A stretch of 32,297 nt of DNA from Ga0077536 sp943370145 (GCA_943370145.1 CALRPY020000051.1:1-32297), one strand, 5' to 3'. Positions 17,018-25,041 are shown, counted from the first letter of the stretch. A program made the numbers and translations. Notes: generated from the sequence alone by a model not told the origin.

Positions 17018-17994
17018 TCCTCGCGCCGCTTGTAGATGTGCGCGGTGCAGCTGCCGTCCGCGCGCGCGGCGCCGTCGAACAGCCAGTGCACACGCCCGTA
17101 CCACCGCAGCGTCGCGGTGCCGTTCCAGATCGGGCAGTGACTGCAGTAGACCGGCAGGCGCGGCTGGCCGAAGGTCAGCGGGCCCGCGTGCTCGACGAAA
17201 GGCAGCGCATCCGGCCCCTCGTAGGCGCCCAGCGTACGCAGCCGCCCGCCGCTGCCGCAGAGCTTCTGGTGCAGCGTGAAGCGCTGTGCATCCTCGGTGA
17301 CGGTGACTTCGCCCATGTGCATCTTCAGCAGGAAGGCGGACGCCTGCGCGAATTCCGCGGTCGACATCAGCTCCCATTTGTCGAAGCCGGCGCGCTGGCC
17401 TTCGGCGGTTTCCATCTGGAAGCGGAACAGGCCGTCGTCACCGCCGTGCGTCAGCGCGAAGGCCATGCTGTCGGCCATGAAGCGCACGAGGCGGTCGTGC
17501 AGCGGCAGGTAGAGCGCGTCGACCTTGCGTGTCACCAGCGCGATGGCCGCGTCGGCGTCCTCGGCCTCGATGGCGACCAGCGTCGCGCCCGCATTGTCCG
17601 CATGCGCGCGGTCGAAATCCGCTTCACCGGCGGCAAGCGTGGCGACGACCAGGGCCACGGCCTCGGTCGCCGATAGCCTTGCCGGCGCCGGCGCGAGCCC
17701 GGCGCCCCAGGCCTCGTGCATCAGCCGGTTCATGTCGGTTGCGAACCGTGCGCAGTGCGCGGCAAGCGCCGCCTCGGCGCCGGTGTCGGCGGCAAGCCCC
17801 GCCAGCGACTCCAGCATCACGCGGATCGTGATGCCGAGGCCGCGATACATCATGTTGAATTCCTTGGCGAGGCTGCGCGCCATGCCGTCGCCGTGCTCGA
17901 CGAGCTGGGCGGCGGCCGTCAGGTCGCCGCGGCGGAGCGTTTCGCGCAGGGTGTCGCTGAGGCGCAGGCCCCACTGGTTCATGGCCACGGTCAT
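16981..17994 (-). CDS. Uncharacterised four-cysteine protein
   Basis: A 337-residue protein I do not recognise. The ATG at 17994 has GGGGA six bases upstream; an ATG at 18018 directly abuts the previous stop but lacks a site. The N-terminal half is helical and alanine-rich. The C-terminal third is distinctive: LHQKLCGSGGRL (C246), VYCSHCPIWNGTATLRWYG (C284, C287) and SCTAHIYKR (C316). The four cysteines could form a metal or cluster site, or be redox active; this is inference. It lies 24 bp downstream of the VOC-fold gene on the same strand, so the two probably form an operon. Its last 37 bp overlap the end of dusC. Confidence 0.82.
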   Translation of the reverse strand: MTVAMNQWGLRLSDTLRETLRRGDLTAAAQLVEHGDGMARSLAKEFNMMYRGLGITIRVMLESLAGLAADTGAEAALAAHCARFATDMNRLMHEAWGAGLAPAPARLSATEAVALVVATLAAGEADFDRAHADNAGATLVAIEAEDADAAIALVTRKVDALYLPLHDRLVRFMADSMAFALTHGGDDGLFRFQMETAEGQRAGFDKWELMSTAEFAQASAFLLKMHMGEVTVTEDAQRFTLHQKLCGSGGRLRTLGAYEGPDALPFVEHAGPLTFGQPRLPVYCSHCPIWNGTATLRWYGRVHWLFDGAARADGSCTAHIYKRREDQPEALVAPLRA

Positions 17995-18018
17995 GCTTGG
18001 TCCCCGGTGCTGGTGCAT

Positions 18019-18528
18019 TCAGAACGGTTCAGGGTGCACCGCGAGGTTCGACCAGAACTGTTCGTACGGATGGCTGCAGAGTTCGACGATGGTGCCCCAC
18101 GGGTCCTGGCAGTAGACGACCTCGTATTCCTTGTTCGCCCACAGCTTCCACACCCTGCTCATGACCTTGCCGCCATGCTCGCCGATGCGCTTCGCGACGG
18201 CATCGACGTCCGGCGCGGTCAGGCAGAAATGGAAGATGCCGCCGCGCCAGTACTCGAAGGTGTTGGCCGGGACTTCGGTCTTCGGCTCGACGAACTGGAA
18301 CAGTTCGATGCCGACGCCGTCGGCGGTGCTCAGGTGCGCCATCATCACGTGCTCGAAGCGCTCGCCGAAAATGTCCTTCACGACCTTGCCGAAATGGCTG
18401 CCGTCGTTGCGCGCATCCGTCGGCGGCACGAGCAGGTAGCAGCCGAGCACGTCGACATACCAGCGCGCGGCGGCCTCGATGTCGGGGACGCTGATACCGA
18501 TGTGGTTCATGCGCATCGGGTGGTTCAT
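18019..18528 (-). CDS. VOC-family (glyoxalase/dioxygenase fold) protein
   Basis: A 169-residue vicinal-oxygen-chelate protein. Two beta-alpha-beta-beta-beta modules are visible: MNHIGISVPDIEAAARWYVDVLG with GIELFQFV, and GIFHFCLTAPDVDAVAKRI with YCQDPWGTIVELCSH. The expected metal ligands, H of NHIG, E of GIELF, H of FHFCL and E of IVELC, are all present, so a divalent metal site is likely. Members include glyoxalase I, methylmalonyl-CoA epimerase and extradiol dioxygenases; the size and single domain pair favour an isomerase or lyase. The start has GGAGG six bases upstream. It is cotranscribed with the four-cysteine protein and divergent from yajD. Confidence 0.92.
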   Translation of the reverse strand: MNHPMRMNHIGISVPDIEAAARWYVDVLGCYLLVPPTDARNDGSHFGKVVKDIFGERFEHVMMAHLSTADGVGIELFQFVEPKTEVPANTFEYWRGGIFHFCLTAPDVDAVAKRIGEHGGKVMSRVWKLWANKEYEVVYCQDPWGTIVELCSHPYEQFWSNLAVHPEPF

Positions 18529-18688
18529 GGGCCGCCTCCGCAGGGTTGATGGGAATTCCGTCGAGCCCCGACTCTACCGCCGACGCGGCGCGCTTGTCGA
18601 TTCCACGCCGGCGCACCACCTTGCCGCATGCGCGGCCGCGGACAATACTCGGACAAAACACAGGGCGGGCATGCCCGCGGGAGCCGAC

Positions 18689-19051
18689 ATGGATACCGAC
18701 AAGCTCGACAAGGTGGTGCTCGCCGCGCGCCAGCAGCGCGAGCAACGCGAACGCGATTACCGCGAACAGGCGCTCAAGCTCTACCCGTGGGTCTGCGGCC
18801 GCTGCGGCCGCGAATTCACGCGCCTGAACCTGCGCGAACTCACCGTGCATCACCGCAACCACGACCACGACTTCAACCCGCCCGACGGCAGCAACTGGGA
18901 GCTGCTGTGCCTCTACTGCCACGATAACGAGCACCAGCGCCTCGTCGACGCCGCGCGCGGCGCGAGTTCGGCGCCCGGCGGCAGTGCCCCGGCACGGGGC
19001 ACGGGCAAGGCCTTCGCGGGCCTCGCCGATCTGCTGGGCAAGAAGACCTGA
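18689..19051 (+). CDS. yajD: HNH nuclease family protein YajD
   Basis: A 120-residue protein closely similar to E. coli YajD. The shared core is YREQALKLYPWVCGRCGREF, then LRELTVHHRNHDHDFNPPDG, then SNWELLCLYCHDNEHQ. Two CxxC pairs would bind a structural zinc, and HH...N...H gives the HNH (beta-beta-alpha metal) active site. Activity is predicted from the fold; the physiological substrate of YajD is not established. The ATG at 18689 has GGAG five bases upstream. The C-terminus is Gly/Ala-rich and ends LGKKT. Confidence 0.93.
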   Translation: MDTDKLDKVVLAARQQREQRERDYREQALKLYPWVCGRCGREFTRLNLRELTVHHRNHDHDFNPPDGSNWELLCLYCHDNEHQRLVDAARGASSAPGGSAPARGTGKAFAGLADLLGKKT

Positions 19052-19099
19052 GCGGGTGGCGGCCCCGGCGCACGCTGCCGTCAGCCGGGCCCTGACCGG

Positions 19100-20248
19100 A
19101 TGAACCACCCGCACTCGCCGGGACCGAACGCCGGGTTGATCGGGCTGGCGGGCAGTCGCCACGCGCTCGGCACGCCCTGCCTCGTACTCGACCTGGATGC
19201 GCTCGAAGGCAATATCGCCGCGCTGGCCGCGCACGCGCGCGCGCACGGCTACGCCCTGCGACCGGTCGCGAAGATTCACAAGTCGTCGACTATTGCGCGC
19301 CTGCAGATGGCCGCCGGCGCGATCGGCCAGAGCTGCGCAACGCTCGCCGAGGCGGAGGTGATGGTCGACGCGGGCATCCGCGGCGTGCTGCTGTTCTCGA
19401 GCGTGGTGACTCGCGCCAAGCTCGAGCGGCTCGTCGCGCTGAACGCGCGCGCCGACGGCTTGCTGGTCGCGGTGGACGACGCCGCGAACGTGACCGCGAT
19501 GGCGGCCCTCAATCCGCCCGGCGCACCGGCCCTTAAGTTGCTCGTCGACTGCGAGGTCGGCGGCGGACGCACCGGCGTCGCCGACCCGCCGGCGGCCGTC
19601 GCGCTCGCGCGACACATTGCCGCCACCAGGGGCGTCGCCTGTGCGGGCATCCAGGTCTACTGCGGGAGCATCCAGCAGATGGCCGCGCATGCGGCCAGGC
19701 AGGCGGCGGCGCGCACGGTCGCCACCCGCGCGCAGGCCTACGTCGACGCCCTGCGGGCAGCAGGCCTGCCGCCCGCGATCGTCAGCGGCGGTGGCACGGG
19801 CACCTATGCCATCGACGCCGCGTTCGGCGTGCAGACCGAATGCCAGGCCGGCTCCTACGTGTTCATGGACGCGAATTACATCGACGTCGAACTCGAGGCC
19901 GGCGGCGTGCACCGCTTCCGGCCCTCGCTCTTCGTGCGCACGACCGTGATCAGCGCCGCGCAGGCCGGGTTCTGCATCACCGATGCCGGGCGCAAGGAAT
20001 TCGCCCGCGACGGTCTCGCACCCCGACCCTGGTCCGGCGCGCCAGCCGGCACCCGCTACAGCATCGTGGGCGACGATCTCGGCCGGATGGATTTCGCGTC
20101 ACCCGGGCAGGCGCTGCCGCCCGGGGCGGCAGTCGAATGCCTCACACCCCACGCCTACGCCACGCTCAATCTCCACCCCGTCTATCACTGCGTGCGCGGC
20201 GACACGCTGGTCGACATCTGGCCCATCGATGCCCGCCTGAACTGGTAG
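19100..20248 (+). CDS. D-threonine aldolase/D-serine dehydratase-like PLP enzyme
   Basis: A 382-residue fold-type III PLP enzyme (alanine racemase-type barrel plus C-terminal metal-binding domain). TPCLVLDLDALEGNIAAL opens the barrel. RPVAKIHKS (Lys about 58) holds the PLP lysine where relatives read RPHxKTHK. IVSGGGTGTY binds phosphate and QAGSYVFMD matches the family. In the C-terminal domain the metal motif H-x-C or H-x-D appears as PHAYATLNLH (H351, Y353), so the second ligand is a Tyr. Aldolase or dehydratase activity, which needs Mn or Zn, may be altered or lost. It stands 48 bp after yajD. The start ATG lacks a strong ribosome binding site. Confidence 0.9.
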   Translation: MNHPHSPGPNAGLIGLAGSRHALGTPCLVLDLDALEGNIAALAAHARAHGYALRPVAKIHKSSTIARLQMAAGAIGQSCATLAEAEVMVDAGIRGVLLFSSVVTRAKLERLVALNARADGLLVAVDDAANVTAMAALNPPGAPALKLLVDCEVGGGRTGVADPPAAVALARHIAATRGVACAGIQVYCGSIQQMAAHAARQAAARTVATRAQAYVDALRAAGLPPAIVSGGGTGTYAIDAAFGVQTECQAGSYVFMDANYIDVELEAGGVHRFRPSLFVRTTVISAAQAGFCITDAGRKEFARDGLAPRPWSGAPAGTRYSIVGDDLGRMDFASPGQALPPGAAVECLTPHAYATLNLHPVYHCVRGDTLVDIWPIDARLNW

Positions 20249-20448
20249 GTGGCGCCCGACGCCAGCCGGGACAGTACGGGCAATCCAAAGGGGGCTGCGC
20301 ACGCGTCTCGCGGGCCGCGCCTGACGCGCGCTGGCTCCGCTCCATGCCCGCCGCTCCCTGCCGCGAGACCCGCGCCGCCGACTCGACGCCAAACCGGAGT
20401 CGACGCCCGAGCGTAGAGTGGACGGCCCTGCCCTTACTGGAGCGACTC

Positions 20449-20991
20449 ATGCGCGGATCGATGCTGGTGCTGGTTCTCATGCTGACTGCCTGCAGCCTTA
20501 CCGCCTGCGGCGGCCTCGACGTCGCCGATTACCGGCAGGCGACGCCGAAACTCGAACTGGAACGCTACTTCGACGGCCGCCTGAAGGCCTACGGCCAGTT
20601 CCAGGACCGCTTCGGGCACGTCAAGCGACGCTTCGTCGTGGACATCGAGGGTCGCTGGAACGGCGAGACGCTGACGCTGGACGAGTCTTTCGTCTACGAC
20701 GACGGTGAGCGCGAGAAGCGCCTGTGGACACTGCGCCAGACCGCGGACGGCGGCTGGACCGGCTCCGCCGGCGGTGTCGTCGGTACTGCCGCCGGCCGCG
20801 GCGCCGGCAATGCGTTCAACTGGCAATATGACTTCGATCTCGCGACGGACGACGGCGTGATCCGCCTGCACTTCGACGACTGGCTGTTCCTGCAGGACGA
20901 TGGCGTGCTGCTGAACCGCGCCTACGTCAGCAAGTTCGGCATCAACGTGGGCGAAGTGCTGATCTCCTTCGCCAGGCAGCCCACGCCCTGA
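20449..20991 (+). CDS. DUF3833 family lipoprotein
   Basis: A 180-residue lipoprotein. The ATG at 20449 has GGAG six bases upstream. The signal MRGSMLVLVLMLTACSLTAC offers two lipobox options, LTAC-S (Cys 15) or LTAC-G (Cys 20). The mature part fits DUF3833: LELERYFDGRLKAYGQFQDR, RRFVVDIEGRW, LDESFVYDDGEREKRLW, GTAAGRGAGNAFNWQYDF and FDDWLFLQDDGVLLNRAYVS ending SKFG. The function is unknown. It probably sits in the outer membrane, since the residues after either Cys (Ser or Gly) are not the Asp inner-membrane retention signal. It lies 68 bp before the GIY-YIG-Ada gene on the same strand. Confidence 0.9.
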   Translation: MRGSMLVLVLMLTACSLTACGGLDVADYRQATPKLELERYFDGRLKAYGQFQDRFGHVKRRFVVDIEGRWNGETLTLDESFVYDDGEREKRLWTLRQTADGGWTGSAGGVVGTAAGRGAGNAFNWQYDFDLATDDGVIRLHFDDWLFLQDDGVLLNRAYVSKFGINVGEVLISFARQPTP

Positions 20992-21059
20992 CCGATGCCG
21001 CGTGACCGCGTGGCGTCGGCGGCAACGGCGCGAAACGCGGGTTGGTGCACAATGACGGC

Positions 21060-22520
21060 ATGGCGGACTGGCATCTCTACGTCTTGCGCATGCGTTCCGG
21101 GGCGCTTTACACGGGCATCGCGACCGATGTCGAGCGCCGGCTGGCCGAACATGACAGGGGCAGGGGTGCGAAGAGCCTGCGCGCCAAGGGGCCGCTGACC
21201 CTCGTCTACCAGGCCAGGCTGGGCGCGCGCAGCCTCGCGCTCCGCGCGGAATGCGCCATCAAGAAACTGCCCAAGGCCGCAAAGGAGGCGCTGGTGGCTG
21301 CGCAGCCCGACGCGCCCACCCTGCGCGCGCGCCTGGACCTCGCGGGCACGCGCGAGACGGATTCGGGCGCAAGCGGCGGAGTGCCCGGCGCGCGCGGCCG
21401 CGGGACACTGCAGCCGTCACCACCAGCGCACCGGGAGCCCGCCATGCAGGCCTGCCAGACCAACGATGCATTCATGCCGTCGACCGACGACGAACGCTGG
21501 GCCGCGGTCCAGCGTCGCGACCGCGCGGCCGACGGCCAGTTCTTCTACGGCGTGCGGACGACCGGCGTGTACTGCCGGCCCTCCTGCCCGTCGCGGCCGG
21601 CGCGTCGCGAGAACGTCAGCTTCCACGCAAGCTGCGATGCGGCGCGCGAGGCGGGCTTCCGGCCCTGCAAGCGCTGCAGGCCCGGGCAGTCGAGCGAAAC
21701 GGCCGGGCCACACGCAGGCGTGGTGCGGGCCTGCCGGGCCATCGAGGCCGCCGCCGAGTTGCCGACCCTGGACGAACTTGCCCGCATCGCGGGCCTGAGC
21801 CGCTTCCACTTCCATCGCCAGTTCAAGGCCGCGACCGGCGTGACCCCGCGCGCCTACGCCGCGGCCCGGCGCAGCGAGCGCGTGCGTGCCGCGCTCAGCG
21901 GCGGCGGCACCGTGACCGAGGCGATTTATGCGGCGGGTTACAACTCGAACGCCCGTTTCTACAGCGACGCCTCCGGGATCCTCGGCATGACCCCCAGCAC
22001 CTGGCGCGCCGGCGGGCAGGACACCGAGATCCGCTTCGCGATTGGCCAGTGCTCGCTCGGCGCGATCCTGGTCGCCGCGACCGGCAAGGGCCTGTGCGCA
22101 ATCCTGCTCGGCGACGACCCGGACGCACTGGCCCGCGACCTGCAGGACCGCTTCCCGCGTGCGACGCTGCGCGGTGACGACCCGGCGTTCGCCCGCACGG
22201 TCGCGCTGGTCGTGGGCTTCGTCGAAAAACCGGCCATCGGGCTCGATCTGCCGCTCGACATCCGTGGCACCGCCTTCCAGCAGCGCGTGTGGCAGGCGCT
22301 GCGCGGGATCCCGGCCGGGCAGACCGCGAGCTACGCCGACATTGCCCGCACGCTCGGCATGCCCGGGGCCGTGCGCGCCGTGGCCCAGGCCTGCGGCGCG
22401 AACGCCCTGGCCGTGGCGATCCCCTGCCATCGCGTGGTGAAGAGCGACGGCAGTCTGTCGGGATACCGCTGGGGTGTGCAGCGCAAGCAGGCGCTGCTCG
22501 ATCGCGAGGCTGCGCGCTGA
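21060..22520 (+). CDS. ada: GIY-YIG nuclease domain fused to Ada (methylphosphotriester/O6-methylguanine methyltransferase, activator)
   Basis: A single open frame of 486 residues. Residues 4-80 are a YhbQ/UPF0213-type GIY-YIG domain: HLYVLRMRSGALYTGIA, catalytic Arg in VERRLAEH (about 27) and Glu in LRAECAIKKL (64). A Gly/Pro-rich linker (about 85-128) leads to a full Ada. Its zinc/methyl-acceptor cysteines C172, C176, C203 and C206 have exactly the E. coli spacing (38, 42, 69, 72). An AraC-type DNA-binding domain follows (about 222-315), then the O6-methylguanine methyltransferase domain with AIPCHRVV (C456). A GGGAG site six bases before an in-frame ATG at 21444 could also yield Ada alone (358 residues; E. 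coli Ada is 354). No stop separates the parts. Ada self-methylation would induce this operon. The start ATG 21060 lacks a clear site. Confidence 0.88.
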   Translation: MADWHLYVLRMRSGALYTGIATDVERRLAEHDRGRGAKSLRAKGPLTLVYQARLGARSLALRAECAIKKLPKAAKEALVAAQPDAPTLRARLDLAGTRETDSGASGGVPGARGRGTLQPSPPAHREPAMQACQTNDAFMPSTDDERWAAVQRRDRAADGQFFYGVRTTGVYCRPSCPSRPARRENVSFHASCDAAREAGFRPCKRCRPGQSSETAGPHAGVVRACRAIEAAAELPTLDELARIAGLSRFHFHRQFKAATGVTPRAYAAARRSERVRAALSGGGTVTEAIYAAGYNSNARFYSDASGILGMTPSTWRAGGQDTEIRFAIGQCSLGAILVAATGKGLCAILLGDDPDALARDLQDRFPRATLRGDDPAFARTVALVVGFVEKPAIGLDLPLDIRGTAFQQRVWQALRGIPAGQTASYADIARTLGMPGAVRAVAQACGANALAVAIPCHRVVKSDGSLSGYRWGVQRKQALLDREAAR

Positions 22521-23266
22521 TGCAGGCCGCGGACCTGTTCGAAGACGCGGCGCCCGGCGCCGACGGTGGCGCGCGCGTCGCGGCCGGGACATGGCCCGGG
22601 GTCGCGGCAACGCTGGACGAGCGGGGCTACGCGATATTGCCGGGGTTGCTTGCGCCCGGGGAATGCGCCGCGCTCGCCGCGATGTACCGCGAGCCTGCCC
22701 ACTTCCGCAGCCGCGTCGTCATGGCGCGACACGGCTACGGGCGCGGCGAGTACCAGTACATGGCCTACCCCCTGCCAGCACTCGTCGGCGGCCTGCGCGA
22801 GGCGCTGTACCCGCCACTCGCGGGCATCGCGAACCGCTGGCAGGCCGCGATGGGCCTCGACATCCGCTTTCCGCCGACACATGCCGAGTTCCTCGCGCGC
22901 TGTCATGACGCCGGCCAGCGCCGCCCGACGCCGCTGCTGCTGCAGTACGGGGTCGGCGACTACAACTGCCTGCACCAGGATCTGTATGGCGAGCACGTGT
23001 TCCCGCTGCAGGTCGCCGTGCTGCTGTCGGCGCCGGGCCGCGACTTCAGCGGGGGTGAATTCGTGCTGACCGAGCAGCGGCCACGCATGCAGTCCCGCGT
23101 GGAAGTCGTGGCGCTCGATCAGGGCGACGCGGTCGTGTTCGCCGTGCACCAGCGCCCCGTGCAGGGCAGCCGCGGCGCGTATCGCGTCAACATGCGGCAC
23201 GGCGTCAGCCGCCTCACGCGCGGCGCACGCCACACGCTGGGCGTCATTTTCCACGACGCCAGCTGA
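22520..23266 (+). CDS. 2OG-Fe(II) oxygenase, PF09859 type (predicted alkylated-DNA repair)
   Basis: A 248-residue oxygenase strongly matching PF09859, a family predicted to act oxidatively on damaged DNA. Signature blocks are FRSRVVMARHGYGRGEYQYM, YPLPALVGGLR, AGQRRPTPLLLQYG, LHQDLYGEHVFPLQ (H152, D154), GGEFVLTEQRPRMQSR and YRVNMRHGVSRLT (H227), ending GVIFHDAS. The HxD...H iron triad is complete, and a late Arg (about 237) would bind 2-oxoglutarate. Its ATG shares one base with the ada stop (TGATG), the same tight coupling as ada-alkB in E. coli. The context supports oxidative dealkylation of DNA bases alongside Ada; the exact lesion is unknown. Confidence 0.92.
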   Translation: MQAADLFEDAAPGADGGARVAAGTWPGVAATLDERGYAILPGLLAPGECAALAAMYREPAHFRSRVVMARHGYGRGEYQYMAYPLPALVGGLREALYPPLAGIANRWQAAMGLDIRFPPTHAEFLARCHDAGQRRPTPLLLQYGVGDYNCLHQDLYGEHVFPLQVAVLLSAPGRDFSGGEFVLTEQRPRMQSRVEVVALDQGDAVVFAVHQRPVQGSRGAYRVNMRHGVSRLTRGARHTLGVIFHDAS

Positions 23267-23396
23267 CCGTCCCGGCCCGCTGGCGTGGCCGCAGCGACAG
23301 GCGACGGCACCAGGAGCAGGGCGTGGGCGCGGTCCGATGGCCTCTCGAAAAGCCCACCGCGCCCGGCGCCTGGCCGGCGTCGGCGGGCGGCATCCC

Positions 23397-23609
23397 TCAT
23401 TCCGTGCCGGTTTCCTTCTTGACCCCTTCCGCCGCACCTTCGATGGCGTCCTGCATGTCTTCCGCGGCGTCCTTGATCTCCTCGTGTTCGCGAAGGTCCA
23501 GCGCGTCCCTGGTCCCTTCGACCGCCGATTCGACCGGCGTCTCGTCCTTGCCGCAGGCGGTCAGCAGCGCGAGCAGTACACACATGAGCAGGATCAGCGT
23601 CGTTTTCAT
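23397..23609 (-). CDS. Small lipoprotein
   Basis: A 70-residue lipoprotein. The ATG at 23609 is five bases from a perfect AGGAGG; the ATG three bases earlier would be too close. The signal MKTTLILLMCVLLALLTAC ends in a lipobox LTAC with Gly at +2. The mature 50 residues are charged and mostly helical (EHEEIKDAAEDMQDAIEGAAEGVKK split into heptad-like turns), which suggests an amphipathic helix or short coiled coil in the periplasm. No named family is recognised. It stands alone and is convergent with the oxygenase. Confidence 0.82.
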   Translation of the reverse strand: MKTTLILLMCVLLALLTACGKDETPVESAVEGTRDALDLREHEEIKDAAEDMQDAIEGAAEGVKKETGTE

Positions 23610-23759
23610 CATGACCTCCTGGATGGATGGAACGGACCGGTCACACCAGCCCCTGGTGCTTCATAGCACCGGCAACGGGGAGGGTCTGTAGTTGATCGGC
23701 GCATTCATCGGGCATGCTTGCTGGCTGCACCGCAAGCCGCGCGCCGAGGGACGGGAAGG

Positions 23760-24179
23760 TCAGGCCTGGGGTTCTTCGTGATCGGAGCCGGCCAGCGCCA
23801 GACGCACGGACTGGGCCAGCACCGCATCGTCCAGCGGTTCTTCCAGCACATCGGTGGCGCCGTTGCGGATGGCCTGCACCGCAGCCTGGATGGCATGCAT
23901 CGGCACGGTCATGATCGCGGGCAGATTGAGGCCGCGGGAGCGCAGTTCGTCCAGGAACTCCGCCCCGCTCATGTCGTCGAGGTCGTGGTCGACGAGCAGC
24001 ACGGTGCGGCGCGGCGGCGAGATGGACTCGATGGCGTCCCTGGCGTTCTCGAAGCCGAGCACCCGGTGGCCGCGCGCCTCCAGCGCCAACGCAAGCCGCT
24101 TGCGCTGCGACGCGTCGGCGTTCACCACCACCACCGTCGCCGTCGTGTCGAGACCATCCCCGACGACATTCATGTCCAT
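23760..24179 (-). CDS. Degenerate single-domain response-regulator receiver
   Basis: A 139-residue receiver with no output domain. The phospho-acceptor is present (Asp 64 in LLVDHDLDDMSGAEF), as is the switch Thr (91, in AIMTVP). The acidic pair that binds Mg is reduced to VNAD (about 19-22, where FixJ reads VDDD), and the invariant Lys of the EKP motif is Glu (VLEEPL, 114). Phosphorylation chemistry is therefore doubtful, and it may act as a phosphorylation-independent partner. The nearest relatives by pattern are FixJ-type receivers (MSGAEFLDEL, AIRNGATD). Its start lies 13 bp after the FNR-type regulator stop on the same strand, so the two likely share an mRNA and function. Confidence 0.85.
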   Translation of the reverse strand: MDMNVVGDGLDTTATVVVVNADASQRKRLALALEARGHRVLGFENARDAIESISPPRRTVLLVDHDLDDMSGAEFLDELRSRGLNLPAIMTVPMHAIQAAVQAIRNGATDVLEEPLDDAVLAQSVRLALAGSDHEEPQA

Positions 24180-24192
24180 CTTCGATACCGGG

Positions 24193-24945
24193 TCAGGACG
24201 CGCTGGATACACCCAGGGCCCGACCTTCGTGCGCCAGTTCATGCAGTGCGTCCAGCGACAGGATGCGCACGAAGCGGCGGTCGACTTCCAGCACGCCGCG
24301 GCGCTGCAGGTCGGTGAACAGCCGGCTGATCGTCTCGACGGCGACCGCAAGGTAATTCGCGATTTCCTGCCGCGACATGCTCAGGTTGAACTCCGTCCGC
24401 GAGCAGCCACGCGCCGCGAAACGATTGGAGATGAACAGCAGGAAGGTCGCGAAGCGCGCCTGCGCCGACTTCTGCCCGAGCAGCAGCGCGTGGTTCTGCT
24501 TGTCCATCAGCTGCATCGCCGCGGCGCGCATCAGTTCGTTCCACAGGGCCGGCACTTCGGCGGCCACCGCGGCCACCCGCGCATACGGAATCGTGCAGAC
24601 CGCCGTGGTTTCGAGGGCGACCGCCGAACTCTGGTGGGCATCGCCGGCGATGGCGTCGAAGCCGAGCAGATCGCCCGGGAAATGGAAGGCCACCGTCTGT
24701 TCGCAGCCATCCTCGCTGTCGATGTAGGCCTTCACCGAGCCGGAACGCACGATGTAAAGGGATTTGAGCTCGTCGCCCTGACGGAACAGGTGGGCCCCAC
24801 GCCGCAGCGGGCCGCTGCACACCATGTTCTTGGCCGCCTGCGCCCGCGCATCGGGTTCGAGCACCCGTGCGACACAGAACCTGGACCACCGGCAGTTGCC
24901 ACAGGACGAATTGAGCGGCGGAAAACTGATGATGTTGTCGGCCAT
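24193..24945 (-). CDS. fnr: FNR-type [4Fe-4S] oxygen-responsive transcription regulator
   Basis: A 250-residue CRP/FNR-family regulator. The N-terminus carries C15-x2-C18-x5-C24, and a fourth Cys lies at 117. The spacing equals E. coli FNR (20, 23, 29, 122), so an oxygen-labile [4Fe-4S] cluster is expected. A cNMP-binding-type barrel (about 45-125) and a long dimer helix (about 130-165) precede the helix-turn-helix LSMSRQEIANYLAVAVETIS and R208. The E-x-x-S-R recognition set (E204, S207, R208) is that of FNR, predicting binding to TTGAT-N4-ATCAA. Two FixJ-like sites lie about 100 bp upstream. The degenerate receiver follows in the same operon. FixK-type naming would also be possible, but most FixK proteins lack this cluster. 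Confidence 0.92.
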   Translation of the reverse strand: MADNIISFPPLNSSCGNCRWSRFCVARVLEPDARAQAAKNMVCSGPLRRGAHLFRQGDELKSLYIVRSGSVKAYIDSEDGCEQTVAFHFPGDLLGFDAIAGDAHQSSAVALETTAVCTIPYARVAAVAAEVPALWNELMRAAAMQLMDKQNHALLLGQKSAQARFATFLLFISNRFAARGCSRTEFNLSMSRQEIANYLAVAVETISRLFTDLQRRGVLEVDRRFVRILSLDALHELAHEGRALGVSSAS

Positions 24946-25041
24946 TTGAGTTCCCCAAGTTGTTTTGCACGTCTGGGGTGAACTCTAGAGGGCGGCGTCC
25001 AGTGCCGGTATTCGCGGAATCGCGTAACGGGACTGCGGCTA

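Noticed and set aside
18029..19912. Minus-strand open frame of over 600 codons across yajD and the PLP enzyme
   Set aside because: A shadow of real genes on the plus strand and an out-of-frame overlap with the VOC gene; no motifs.
24193..24945. Calling the FNR-type gene fixK
   Set aside because: It keeps the four cysteines with exact FNR spacing, which most FixK proteins lack; position next to fixLJ alone is not enough.
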